Shown here: positions 35,640 through 43,814 of the stretch, in pieces | Numbering within the stretch: position 1 is the stretch's first letter | Layout: every line of letters begins with the position of its first letter | NCBI GenBank assembly: GCA_017461775.1 | Contig: JAFTXD010000140.1 | Span: forward strand, 1-64,000 | Reading direction: 5' to 3' | Length of the DNA: 64,000 bases | From: Lachnospiraceae bacterium | GTDB lineage: Bacteria > Bacillota > Clostridia > Lachnospirales > Lachnospiraceae | Translations under genes and position numbers: made by a program | The notes under the pieces: model-generated | What the model was told of the DNA's origin: nothing | The model's input: only the letters and a program-made list of their open reading frames with translations | Databases searched by the model: none

Positions 35640-35917
35640 GCCCAAAGCGACGAAAAGAGATAGTAAGCATTTCGGAAATCACAGAGAGAAGCCGGTTGGT
35701 GGAAGGCTTCATGGAAAGATGCTGAACCAGTCTTGGAGCCGTATACCGAGTGCTAAGCACAAGGCTATACTGGGCGTCGCCCATTACAGCGTCAGAGTAT
35801 CGACAACTGTCCGTACTTAGCAAGGCTGATGCCGTGAGGTATCGGTGAATCAGGGTGGTAACACGAAGCTTATAGCTCTCGTCCTTGAAATCTTTCAGGG
35901 AGGAGGGCTTTTTTATT
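35640..35917 (+). promoter_or_regulatory. T-box riboswitch without a synthetase gene
   Basis: The plus strand carries an AGTA S-turn in stem I (near 35660), the T-box core AGGGTGGTAACACG (35852-35865) and a terminator: CTCTCGTCCTTGAAA pairs with TTTCAGGGAGGAGGG (35876-35907), followed by TTTTTT. The specifier is not certain: GTATACC at the closing of stem I could give UAU (Tyr) or ACC (Thr). No synthetase or amino acid gene follows; the next genes encode a methyltransferase, a small unknown protein and a deaminase. Confidence 0.85.
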
Positions 35918-35920
35918 TGT

Positions 35921-36176
35921 AAAATGCTCTGAATACATTATTTTTTTGCAGAGACCCTTTTTATCTTTACAAGTGCAGGATTTTCTTGGTTTTGGGATGT
36001 GAAATTGCTCCGGCAAACAATAAATTCTACCTAGACCCAGCTATCCGCTCCAAACAGGGTCTCTAGATTATTTTCATTCATTTGGAGCAAAAAGTCATGG
36101 CATTCAAGGATGATTTCACCTCTATTTCAAGGTGTCTCGGGTCCAGGCAAAAAAATTTAGAATTCAGAGCCATTTT
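35921..36176. repeat. Hairpin element with TGCTCTGAAT terminal inverted repeats (family B, copy 2)
   Basis: The left arm 35921-35949 (AAAATGCTCTGAAT, then ATTTTTTTGC) pairs with the right arm 36147-36176. Inside are AGAGACCC/GGGTCTCT and GCTCCAAA/TTTGGAGC pairs. The ends share TGCTCTGAAT with the element at 2608-2746, though the interiors differ. It lies between the T-box terminator and the methyltransferase start, 45 bases from the ATG. No coding frame is seen. Confidence 0.6.
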
Positions 36177-36221
36177 GTAACTGCAAACCTACAGCAACTA
36201 TGTATATAAGGAGAACTTATC

Positions 36222-37022
36222 ATGAAAAATCACATTATTGACAGCTATGAAAACTCCAAGGAGGAAAATCGTTTAGCCACCAACAACGCCCGCAGAATTG
36301 AATTTCTCACCACTACCAGGGTGATGGATGAGCTTCTGGGGAAGAATTTGAAAATCCTGGACTGCGCTGCGGGAACAGGTATCTATGCTTTCCACTTGGC
36401 AGAGCAGGGGCATGAAGTGACTGCCACGGACTTGACGCCAAGGCATGTAGAGATTATAAACCACACTTTGGCTAGTAAAGATTATCACATGAATACCGCT
36501 GTACTGGATGCCACAGATATGAGTATGTTTGCGGATGAATCCTTTGATGTGGTGCTGAATATGGGACCTTTTTATCATTTGATAGACGAGGAAATGCGGG
36601 CAACATGCCTGTCAGAATCCATGCGCGTGCTGAAGAAAGGAGGGCTACTCCTCACAGCTTACATTTCCCGCTATTATGTATTCCAATATGTGGCCATGAG
36701 CGACAAAAAATATCTGGATGCAAATCTAGCACAACAACTTGTAGAGACCGGCGTTCTGCGCCACGATGATGAGAAATGCTTTTGGACGGACAGCTACTAC
36801 GCCACCAAACAAGAAATGGAACAGCTCTATGAACAGCATGGCCTGGAAATCATTGACCATTTTGCACAGGACGGCTTAACTCCCACCTTCGCAAGCAAAG
36901 TAGATTGCTGGAATGAAGAGGAATTCAAAATCTGGTGTGACTACCACTACAGCGTTTGCAGAGAGGAATCCCTGCTGGGTGCAAGTAATCATGTGGTGAT
37001 TGTTGGCAGGAAACAAGAGTAA
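36222..37022 (+). CDS. SAM-dependent class I methyltransferase
   Basis: A 266-residue protein. The SAM-binding motif I is LDCAAGTGIYAFHLA (about residues 46-60), and the acidic motif II ATDLTPRH follows (about 67-74); NMGPFYHLID (about 110-119) is the post-I region of UbiE-like small molecule methyltransferases. AAGGAG lies upstream of the ATG. The substrate is unknown. It is the first gene behind an orphan T-box leader, so its level may respond to an uncharged tRNA. Confidence 0.9.
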   Translation: MKNHIIDSYENSKEENRLATNNARRIEFLTTTRVMDELLGKNLKILDCAAGTGIYAFHLAEQGHEVTATDLTPRHVEIINHTLASKDYHMNTAVLDATDMSMFADESFDVVLNMGPFYHLIDEEMRATCLSESMRVLKKGGLLLTAYISRYYVFQYVAMSDKKYLDANLAQQLVETGVLRHDDEKCFWTDSYYATKQEMEQLYEQHGLEIIDHFAQDGLTPTFASKVDCWNEEEFKIWCDYHYSVCREESLLGASNHVVIVGRKQE

Positions 37023-37099
37023 GCTATGGGTAGCTTTCTTTACAATCCATTCCAACACATGTAAAATAAATGTATTCTAAAGAATGAGAAGGAACCCTC

Positions 37100-37360
37100 A
37101 TGAACACTACAGAATTTTGGACAATGTACAGAGAAAAATATCAGAAACTGGAAGGCCCACATTTCCGTTTAAAGGACTCCCCCTTAACAGGAGACCATGG
37201 CTTTTTTGAAATGTCCTTTTATACCGACGGGGCAGGCAATTGGTTTGTAGAGCGAACAGCAGAACGTAGCAACACTCCCGTTCAGAAAAAATTCTCTTCT
37301 GAACAGGAAGCGATTCACTATCTTCTCGGTCAAATAAAGCTCTACCAAACACATATTTAG
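37100..37360 (+). CDS. Small protein of unknown function (86 residues)
   Basis: A soluble 86-residue protein with mixed beta-strand character (HGFFEMSFYTDGAGNWFVE) and a helical C terminus. A ribosome binding site (AAGGAA) precedes the ATG. It lies 77 bases after the methyltransferase and 13 bases before the deaminase gene in the same direction. It resembles no family I can name with confidence. The tight spacing to the deaminase gene supports real coding. Confidence 0.7.
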   Translation: MNTTEFWTMYREKYQKLEGPHFRLKDSPLTGDHGFFEMSFYTDGAGNWFVERTAERSNTPVQKKFSSEQEAIHYLLGQIKLYQTHI

Positions 37361-37373
37361 CGAGGTACACAGC

Positions 37374-38000
37374 ATGAAATACTCTGAATTATCTACTCCA
37401 TGGAAAAGAATCTTTGAACTGGAATGGGAATCCCTATGTAAGGGGAGCAAGGCAATCGCTGCTGTTATTGTAGATGAAGAGGGCGATATCGTCTCCGAAG
37501 GGCGGAATCAGATTGCGGAATGGACAATTCCCAACACCATCGTCGCTCACGCAGAGGCGGAAGCAGTCCGTAGCTTGAATCTCCGCAAACACCGACATCC
37601 CAAAACATATACCCTTTACACGGGTCTGGAGCCCTGTATCATGTGTATGGGTACCATCGTTATGGGGCATATCCGCAAGGTAGTCATCGCTGCCAGGGAC
37701 GATTACGGCGGAGCCATGCATTTGATTAATCACAGTGATTTTGCCAAAAGCAAGGGAATGCAGGTCACTTTTCTGGATAATGAACTGGGTGATATGCAAC
37801 GAGCTTTCCAGACCCTTCGGGAGTTGATGTACAACGATGATGAGGAGAAAAAAGCGCAGATGATGACAGATTTCTCAGTATATAACAAAGTAGGTGTGGA
37901 TGCCGCGATGAGTCTCTTCGAGGATAGCTTTTTCAAGAGCCGTACACCGAATGAAATGACTGTCGAAGAAGTATATGATGCCCTAATGGCCAGATGTTGA
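37374..38000 (+). CDS. Nucleoside deaminase (CDA/TadA fold)
   Basis: A 208-residue zinc enzyme. The deaminase motifs are HAEAEAVRSL (His and Glu, about residues 57-66) and PCIMCMG (two cysteines, about 85-91). The first 150 residues are the deaminase domain; the last 50 are an extra helical part. The family includes guanine and tRNA adenosine deaminases. The fold is certain; the substrate is not, and the length exceeds that of TadA (about 150 residues). It may act with the methyltransferase upstream on a nucleoside or tRNA. Confidence 0.88.
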   Translation: MKYSELSTPWKRIFELEWESLCKGSKAIAAVIVDEEGDIVSEGRNQIAEWTIPNTIVAHAEAEAVRSLNLRKHRHPKTYTLYTGLEPCIMCMGTIVMGHIRKVVIAARDDYGGAMHLINHSDFAKSKGMQVTFLDNELGDMQRAFQTLRELMYNDDEEKKAQMMTDFSVYNKVGVDAAMSLFEDSFFKSRTPNEMTVEEVYDALMARC

Positions 38001-38017
38001 AATGATCATTCCGTTCT

Positions 38018-38145
38018 ATATTATGTAAACTTACGCCAGGGCGTATACAGAAAAACAAATCCTGTATGCCCTGGCGTTTCATAATTCAAGACAATTTTTC
38101 TTTTTATTTCTTAAAATATTATCCTTTTTTCAGTTTACATAATAT
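38018..38145 (+). terminator. Nested hairpins after the deaminase gene
   Basis: An outer pair ATATTATGTAAACT/AGTTTACATAATAT (38018-38031 and 38132-38145) encloses a strong inner hairpin, ACGCCAGGGC-TATACAG with CTGTAT-GCCCTGGCGT (38033-38077). The inner hairpin, followed by TTTCATAATT and T-rich sequence, can end the plus-strand transcript. The perfect outer 14-base pair is more than a terminator needs. Confidence 0.6.
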
Positions 38146-38252
38146 TATTTCTCTTTCTCCAAGACGTTCCTTGTAGTTAACATAACAATATTTTCAGGGC
38201 TTTTTTAAGCAAAAATCTGCTCTACGCCCCATTTTCCCTCCGAAATGTGCAA

Positions 38253-38523
38253 AAGCCCCATGGAGATGGCTTAGAGCCTCGGGATACATCAGAATAATTT
38301 TTGCATATGGAGATATTTTAGAGTTTCTTAGATTACTGCTTCATATCCAGCGGAATTCGAGCACGGATGCTCGAATTAGGGGGCACTGCGCATGGACGCG
38401 CATTGCCTCCGACGTGTCGCCCTTCCTAGTTTTCATGCAGTAATCTTAGAAAGTCTTAAATATCGCAATCTGAAAAATTTATTCTGATATATCCCGAGGC
38501 TCTAAGCCATCTCCATGGGGCCT
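38253..38523. repeat. 270-base near-perfect palindromic element with three internal hairpins (family D)
   Basis: The arms AGCCCCATGGAGATGGCT... (38254-38297) and its complement (38479-38522) match over about 43 bases with one mismatch. A looser second pair (TTAGATTACTGC/GCAGTAATCTTA) closes the core. The core (38344-38433) has GAATTCGAGCA/TGCTCGAATT and GGGGGCACTGCGC/GCGCATTGCCTCC hairpins. It fills the space between two converging genes and ends 9 bases from the lrgB stop. It has no coding capacity. A mobile or structured RNA element is suggested. Confidence 0.7.
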
Positions 38524-38531
38524 CAATCATT

Positions 38532-39227
38532 TCAAATCAGCGGTGCAAACACCGAAATAGCAATCACCGTCAGCACGCCGGTCACAACGATGGACAGACT
38601 GCTCATAGCGCCTTCTATCTCGCCCATCTCCATGGCTTTGGTGGTTCCCAGCGCATGGGAGGCGGTGCCGATAGCCAGCCCTTTGGCAATGGGTTCTTCG
38701 ATTTTCAAGAGCTTTAAAAAGCTCTCTGCAATCACATTTCCCAGGATTCCGGTAATACTGATGGACACAACGGTAATGGTGACAATGCCACCCATTTTTT
38801 CAGAAATGCCCATGCCGATAGCGGTAGTGATAGACTTTGGCAGCAGGGTCACATACTGCTGGTGATCCAGTCCAAAGGCCAGACTCATCAAAAGGATGCT
38901 CACCATGGTCGTCAGCACACCGGCAATAATTCCGCCGAAGATTGCCTTGGGGTATTTTTTTAGAAGCTCAATCTGACGGTACAGCGGAATTGCCAGACAC
39001 ACCGTAGCAGGGGTTAAGAAAAAGTTGATAATCTTCGCCCCCTCCTTGTAGCTTTCGTAAGGAATATCCAAAAGTAATAATACTGCCACAATAATAATTG
39101 TCGCCGTAAGCAGAGGTGTCGCCACTGCCAGATTCGTCTTTTTCTTAAACCAGATACCTATCTGAAAACAAATAAGCGTAAGTACTACCGCAAAATAGGT
39201 GGAGTTCGTAAGTAGTTCCTGCATCAC
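38532..39227 (-). CDS. lrgB: LrgB/CidB family membrane protein
   Basis: A 231-residue integral membrane protein with six to eight hydrophobic helices. FGGIIAGVLTTM, LLPKSITTAIGM and IGTASHALGTTKAMEMGE (about residues 187-204) are the conserved LrgB blocks. LrgA/LrgB pairs act as holin-like or organic-acid export systems. The start overlaps the lrgA stop by four bases (ATGA), so the pair is coupled. Confidence 0.93.
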   Translation of the reverse strand: MMQELLTNSTYFAVVLTLICFQIGIWFKKKTNLAVATPLLTATIIIVAVLLLLDIPYESYKEGAKIINFFLTPATVCLAIPLYRQIELLKKYPKAIFGGIIAGVLTTMVSILLMSLAFGLDHQQYVTLLPKSITTAIGMGISEKMGGIVTITVVSISITGILGNVIAESFLKLLKIEEPIAKGLAIGTASHALGTTKAMEMGEIEGAMSSLSIVVTGVLTVIAISVFAPLI

Positions 39228-39583
39228 ATCTCCTCCTTTTTGCTCTTGCGGATAATAAACTGGCTCACCTTACCGGTCACCGCCATAATCAGTAGCGTGG
39301 ATACAATGGATATCACAAAAAGGGGTACCAGCATAGCTTTCATCTCCTCTACGCAAGCCATGATTCCCACGGTAGGCGGAATAAACATAATTGCCAGGTT
39401 ACCGGTGAGGAAATCTGCCACATCCTCCACCATCTCCAGCTTAATCACTTTAGTCATGAGAAGGATAAGCATAATCAATAATCCATAGATACTTGCTGCC
39501 ACCGGCAAAGGGATAAAGTATTCCATGGCCTCCGCCACAAGGCATACTGCGGCAATAATACAAAGCTGTTTTATATATTTCAA
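39224..39583 (-). CDS. lrgA: LrgA/CidA family holin-like membrane protein
   Basis: A 119-residue protein with four hydrophobic helices. AMEYFIPLPVAASIYGLLIM and FIPPTVGIMACVEEM match the CidA/LrgA family. It is predicted to affect murein hydrolase activity or pyruvate transport together with LrgB. It starts 17 bases after the DUF6472 gene, so all three may be transcribed together with rsmI. Confidence 0.92.
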   Translation of the reverse strand: MKYIKQLCIIAAVCLVAEAMEYFIPLPVAASIYGLLIMLILLMTKVIKLEMVEDVADFLTGNLAIMFIPPTVGIMACVEEMKAMLVPLFVISIVSTLLIMAVTGKVSQFIIRKSKKEEM

Positions 39584-39600
39584 GTCTTGTCGCCCCTTTT

Positions 39601-39768
39601 CTAAATCTGGTGTCTTACCACCGCATATTCATCATCCAGTCTGAAATACGGACACTCCTTCTGGGTGCCGGTGATGAAACGGTACATCTCATCCTCGTCC
39701 AGATTCACCATGCAGATATAGCATTCGTCATCTTCATCATATACATAGTTTACACAATTCTCGCACAT
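39601..39768 (-). CDS. DUF6472 small cysteine-rich protein
   Basis: A 55-residue protein with MCENCVNYVYDEDDECYICM, then NLDEDEMYRF and ECPYFRLDDEY. The four to five cysteines and acidic repeats fit the DUF6472 family of Lachnospiraceae and relatives, likely a zinc-binding mini-protein of unknown role. A GGAG ribosome binding site lies before the ATG. It is between rsmI and lrgA in one direction. Confidence 0.85.
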   Translation of the reverse strand: MCENCVNYVYDEDDECYICMVNLDEDEMYRFITGTQKECPYFRLDDEYAVVRHQI

Positions 39769-39779
39769 AATACTCGCTC

Positions 39780-40619
39780 CTACAGCTTTAACTGCTGATA
39801 AATGTCTCTTTTGCCTACGCCTCTATCCTTTGCCACCTGCTTCATGGCAGACTTCTCATCCATGCCCTGGCTTAGATAGTAAGCCATATGCTCCTCAACG
39901 GACATATCCTCCCAGGACGCAATCTCCTCCTGACGCTTTTCCTCCAAGCTCTTACCCTCTACTACCAGCACATATTCCCCTCTGGGCTCCTCTTCCTCGT
40001 AATAAACAAGAGCCTTCTCAAGGGTAGTAGGAAACACGGTCTCAAATTTCTTGGTCAGCTCCCGGCAAAGAGTAATTTTACGATTGCCCAACGCATTATA
40101 AAGCTCCTCCAAGGTTCTTACCAGATGATGGGGTGCTTCATATAAAATGATAGTTCGGCTCTCGTTTTGCAGTTCCTTCAAAATCACTGCCTTTTCCTTT
40201 TTCTCCGCGGGCAAAAATCCCTCAAAGCAAAACCTTCTGGTAGGAAGACCGGATAAGGTCAGTGCCGTAATGCACGCCGCGGGGCCAGGCAAGGAAGTGA
40301 CCGTCACGCCCTGTTCGTGGCACATGGTTACCAGCACCTCTCCCGGGTCAGATATTGCCGGGGTACCGGCATCGGTAATCAAGGCAATGTTCTGCCCATT
40401 CAACATCTGACCAATCAACTGATGGGCTTTCTCCACCTTATTGTACTCATGATAGCTGGTCATGGGCGTATGAATATCAAAGTGATTCAGCAGCTTGATA
40501 CTATTACGGGTATCCTCTGCCGCAATCACATCCACCATATTTAATGTTTCTACTACTCTGGGCGTCATATCCCCCAGGTTTCCTATGGGGGTAGCGCATA
40601 AATACAATTTTCCTGCCAT
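39780..40619 (-). CDS. rsmI: 16S rRNA (cytidine-1402-2'-O) methyltransferase
   Basis: A 279-residue enzyme of the tetrapyrrole-methylase fold. LYLCATPIGNLGDMTPR (residues 5-21), AEDTRN, ITDAGTPAISDPG (about 80-92) and the FEGFLP motif (about 127-132) are diagnostic of RsmI. It methylates the ribose of C1402 of 16S rRNA in the decoding centre. It starts 12 bases after the TrmN6-like gene, the usual Firmicute order. Confidence 0.96.
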   Translation of the reverse strand: MAGKLYLCATPIGNLGDMTPRVVETLNMVDVIAAEDTRNSIKLLNHFDIHTPMTSYHEYNKVEKAHQLIGQMLNGQNIALITDAGTPAISDPGEVLVTMCHEQGVTVTSLPGPAACITALTLSGLPTRRFCFEGFLPAEKKEKAVILKELQNESRTIILYEAPHHLVRTLEELYNALGNRKITLCRELTKKFETVFPTTLEKALVYYEEEEPRGEYVLVVEGKSLEEKRQEEIASWEDMSVEEHMAYYLSQGMDEKSAMKQVAKDRGVGKRDIYQQLKL

Positions 40620-40631
40620 AATATATCTCCA

Positions 40632-41387
40632 TTAATACCCATAAATATCATAAATCTCCGGCATATAAACTCCGGGAGACTGGTACACAATAAGAGGCTT
40701 CTCCACGGTCATACGGGATTTGCCGCCACGGCATCCCTCGATAAGCACCATATTGGGCTCCTTATCCACATAGGGGTACACCAGCTGCATGCGCTTGGGC
40801 TCTAACTTATACTGCACCATCAGGGTAATGATTTCCGCCAAACGGAAAGGTCTATGTACCATAAAAAAGTTACCACCGGGCTTAAGAAGCTTGGCCGCCT
40901 GTCGCACTACATCCTCCAAGGTACAGAGCACCTCGTGCCTTGCAATGGCCTTGGGCGCATCCGGATTGGCAATGCCATGCTGCCCTATCATGTAGGGCGG
41001 ATTACAGGTAATTACATCAAAAGAAGCAGACTTAAATAACTTGTCTGCTTCCTTAATATCACCTGTCACAATATCGATTTTATCAGACAGTCCATTAAGA
41101 GAAACGCTTCGCCTTGCCATATCTGCACTTTCTTCCTGCACCTCTAAGCCGGTTAAGTGCGCCGCCTCGGTTTTTGCCTCCATAAGGATGGGAATAATTC
41201 CGGTACCGGTTCCCATGTCCAGTACCACGTCCCCCTTCCTGGCTCTGGCAAAGCCGGATAAAAGCACCGCATCCATTCCAAAACAGAACTTCTCCGGGCT
41301 TTGGATAATCTTGTATCCATTCCTCTGCAGCTCGTCAATACGTTCGTTCTCTTTTAAATACTTATTCTCCAGATTTTGGTTTTCCAT
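40632..41387 (-). CDS. tRNA1(Val) (adenine-37-N6)-methyltransferase-like protein
   Basis: A 251-residue methyltransferase. The SAM motif VLDMGTGTGIIPILM (about residues 48-62) and catalytic NPPYM (about 123-127) show an N6-adenine type enzyme of the TrmN6/YfiC family. The ATG at 41387 is chosen because homology begins near QRNGYKIIQSPEKFCFGMD; an open stretch 156 bases upstream lies in ricT and is rejected. It overlaps the end of ricT by 26 bases. Confidence 0.92.
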   Translation of the reverse strand: MENQNLENKYLKENERIDELQRNGYKIIQSPEKFCFGMDAVLLSGFARARKGDVVLDMGTGTGIIPILMEAKTEAAHLTGLEVQEESADMARRSVSLNGLSDKIDIVTGDIKEADKLFKSASFDVITCNPPYMIGQHGIANPDAPKAIARHEVLCTLEDVVRQAAKLLKPGGNFFMVHRPFRLAEIITLMVQYKLEPKRMQLVYPYVDKEPNMVLIEGCRGGKSRMTVEKPLIVYQSPGVYMPEIYDIYGY

Positions 41388-42699
41388 TCTGCTCTCTCTG
41401 TCTGTCACGCTTGTCATTGTTATAACGGCGTCTGTAATGAGACTTACCCTGTCTGCCCTGGTTCTCACCCTTTTCCTGGCCCTCCTGCTTTGGCTGACCT
41501 TCGGTCTTTGGCTGGAAATCCTTCTTGGGCTGGTTCTCCCCATTTACATTCTTATCTCTGCGCTCACCGCGGTTTCCACGGTCACGTCTCTCTCTTCTTT
41601 CCGGACGTTCGCCGCGCTCTCCTCTTTCCTCACGCTCTTTGCGCTCACCGCGCTCTTCTCTTTCCGGGCGTTCTCTACGTTCACTGCGCTCATTCTTTTC
41701 TTCACGCTCTGGACGTTCACCACGAGGCTGACGCTCTCTACGCTCGCCCTTCTCATGGCGCTCACCCCGCTCCGGGCGCTGGGGCTTATCATTCTTTTCC
41801 TCGGATTCCTGACGATCCTGCTTCTCCATCAGCTCCAGTGCCTTCAGCTCTTCTGCAGAAAGCTCAATCTTTTCCTTCCTGAAGCCGCGCTTTCTAAAGG
41901 ATAAGGATGCCACGGGGTATTCCTTGATTTCCTTTTCGTCCCCGTTCTCTACCACTACCTTCACCAGCTGGCGAAGCACATTTACGCTCTGGACTTCGCC
42001 CTTAAATCCGTCCTCTGTAGTTACATAGTCACCCACATTGGGAAGTGCCTTATTAAGCTCCTCATAGGTCTCCTCCTCGTGCTTTAAGCAGCACATCAAT
42101 CTGCCGCACACGCCGGAAATCTTGGTAGGATTCAAGGATAGATTCTGCTCCTTCGCCATCTTAATAGATACCGGGATAAAATCGGACAAGTGGGTATGAC
42201 AGCACAGCGGTCTGCCACAGATACCGATACCGCCCATAATCTTGGTTTCATCTCTGACACCAATCTGACGAAGCTCAATTCTGGTTTTGAATACTGCTGC
42301 CAGATCCTTTACCAGCTCGCGGAAGTCAATACGACCGTCGGCGGTGAAATAAAACAACACCTTGTTATTATCAAAGGTATACTCCGCATCAATCAGCTTC
42401 ATTTCCAAGCCGTGCTTACGGATTTTTTCCAGACATACCTTGTATGCCTCTTTCTCTTTTTCCTTATTACCAGCCTCCTGCTGCACATCGCGCTCGGTGG
42501 CAATACGAAGCACCGGCTTTAAAGGCTGGATAACCTTATCCTCCTCCACCTCACGGATATCTCCTACAACCGTACCAAACTCAATGCCTCTGGCAGTCTC
42601 CACGATAACGTGGTCGCCTCTCTTTATATCAAAGGTAAGCGGGTCAAAAAAGTAAATCTTTCCCGCAGTTCTGAATCTTACTCCAATTACTTTAATCAT
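41362..42699 (-). CDS. ricT: PSP1 domain protein RicT/YaaT with a long charged tail
   Basis: A 445-residue protein. The PSP1 core fills residues 1-270, with cysteines GRPLCCHTHL (about 158-167) and VCGRLMCCLKHEEE (about 195-208), which in Bacillus bind an iron-sulfur cluster. RicT works with RicA and RicF in RNase Y-dependent mRNA processing. Residues about 290-445 are a low-complexity tail of Arg, Glu, Gly and Pro (repeats such as RPEREE and GERRE). A tail of this length is not usual in Bacillus. The ATG is at 42699 with GAGG. Confidence 0.92.
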   Translation of the reverse strand: MIKVIGVRFRTAGKIYFFDPLTFDIKRGDHVIVETARGIEFGTVVGDIREVEEDKVIQPLKPVLRIATERDVQQEAGNKEKEKEAYKVCLEKIRKHGLEMKLIDAEYTFDNNKVLFYFTADGRIDFRELVKDLAAVFKTRIELRQIGVRDETKIMGGIGICGRPLCCHTHLSDFIPVSIKMAKEQNLSLNPTKISGVCGRLMCCLKHEEETYEELNKALPNVGDYVTTEDGFKGEVQSVNVLRQLVKVVVENGDEKEIKEYPVASLSFRKRGFRKEKIELSAEELKALELMEKQDRQESEEKNDKPQRPERGERHEKGERRERQPRGERPEREEKNERSERRERPEREERGERKEREERGERGERPERRERRDRGNRGERRDKNVNGENQPKKDFQPKTEGQPKQEGQEKGENQGRQGKSHYRRRYNNDKRDRQREQNGKPKSGE

Positions 42700-42798
42700 C
42701 TCTATAAACCTCACTAAAACATAATCTGTGCTACGCACCAGCTGTTATTTTATCATACCTTTTTATGAAAAACCATAGATAATAATGGAATTCACCAA

Positions 42799-43791
42799 TT
42801 AGCCATTCTCCTGAATGGTCAGCATCAGCAGCTCCATCACCAGATCGAAATTCACATTAGCATCCAGACGCTTCTTTGCCTGCTCCAGCGCCCGGATAAT
42901 CTTTTCGATACCCTCGTAGCTGCTGCGGGATGCCACCTTACGGATGGTTCCCATCTCTTCGCGGAAAATCAGGTGATTCAAATCTCCGGTGGCTTTATAT
43001 AAAAGCACGTCCCGATACCACACGGCGATAATATCCAGATAATCGCTGATTTCCAGCTTGTACTCATTAATCTTCTTAATGGCGGCCACGATTTCCTGAA
43101 TCTCCATGTCCTGAATGTATTTAAGTAGGGACAGCGCCTCCGCCTTCACATTATCAAAATCCTCACTGGATGCCAGTGCCTTCGCCTTGCCAATATTACC
43201 TCTGGCAAAAGCCACGCACACCTCCGCCTTATAATCCGGAATCTGCAGCTCCTTCATCAGGTAGTTGCGTACCAGCTCGTCCTCCACCGGCTTCATGTTC
43301 AGCACCACACATCTGCTGAGAATAGTCTGCAAAAGTGCATTGATGTTGGATACCAACAGAATAATCACTGCGTATGTCGGCGGCTCCTCCAGTGTTTTAA
43401 GCAGGGCATTCTGCGCCTGCACGGTCATCTTCTCCGCCTCGTTAATGATATACACCTTATACTTACTGCTGTAAGGCTTAATGGCGATATCATTGTTCAC
43501 CTGAGAACGGATATCATCTACGCTGATGGTTCCCGGCTTTTCATGCATGACCCGGATAATGTCCGGCTGATTGTTGGAAAGCGCCTGCTTACAGCTGCGG
43601 CACTCTCCGCAGGGCTCCGTCCCCTGGGCTTCACACTGCAATGTCCGGGCAAAAAGCCGTGCAATGAATTCCTTGCCCGATGCCTTCTCTCCATTAATGA
43701 TATATGCATGGGACACCTTGCCCGTAGAAAGAGCGTTATGTAAATGCTCTTTTATCTGCTGCTGTCCAATAATATCTTTAAAACCTGCCAT
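42799..43791 (-). CDS. holB: DNA polymerase III delta' subunit
   Basis: A 330-residue clamp-loader AAA+ protein. The phosphate loop is INGEKASGKEF (about residues 33-43), the zinc cysteines are in CEAQGTEPCGECRSC (about 53-67), and AEKMTVQAQNALLKTLEEPP (about 116-135) is the Walker B/sensor region. It loads the sliding clamp on DNA. Its place between yaaR and ricT is the common Firmicute order. Confidence 0.95.
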   Translation of the reverse strand: MAGFKDIIGQQQIKEHLHNALSTGKVSHAYIINGEKASGKEFIARLFARTLQCEAQGTEPCGECRSCKQALSNNQPDIIRVMHEKPGTISVDDIRSQVNNDIAIKPYSSKYKVYIINEAEKMTVQAQNALLKTLEEPPTYAVIILLVSNINALLQTILSRCVVLNMKPVEDELVRNYLMKELQIPDYKAEVCVAFARGNIGKAKALASSEDFDNVKAEALSLLKYIQDMEIQEIVAAIKKINEYKLEISDYLDIIAVWYRDVLLYKATGDLNHLIFREEMGTIRKVASRSSYEGIEKIIRALEQAKKRLDANVNFDLVMELLMLTIQENG

Positions 43792-43814
43792 GTCTCCCCC
43801 ACCTTTCCATTATC

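Noticed and set aside
41041..41904. Long plus-strand frame of 287 codons opposite the ricT and TrmN6-like genes
   Set aside because: It is the complement of the Arg/Glu-rich ricT tail; the protein is low-complexity Ser/Leu/Phe, with no ribosome binding site and no homology pattern.
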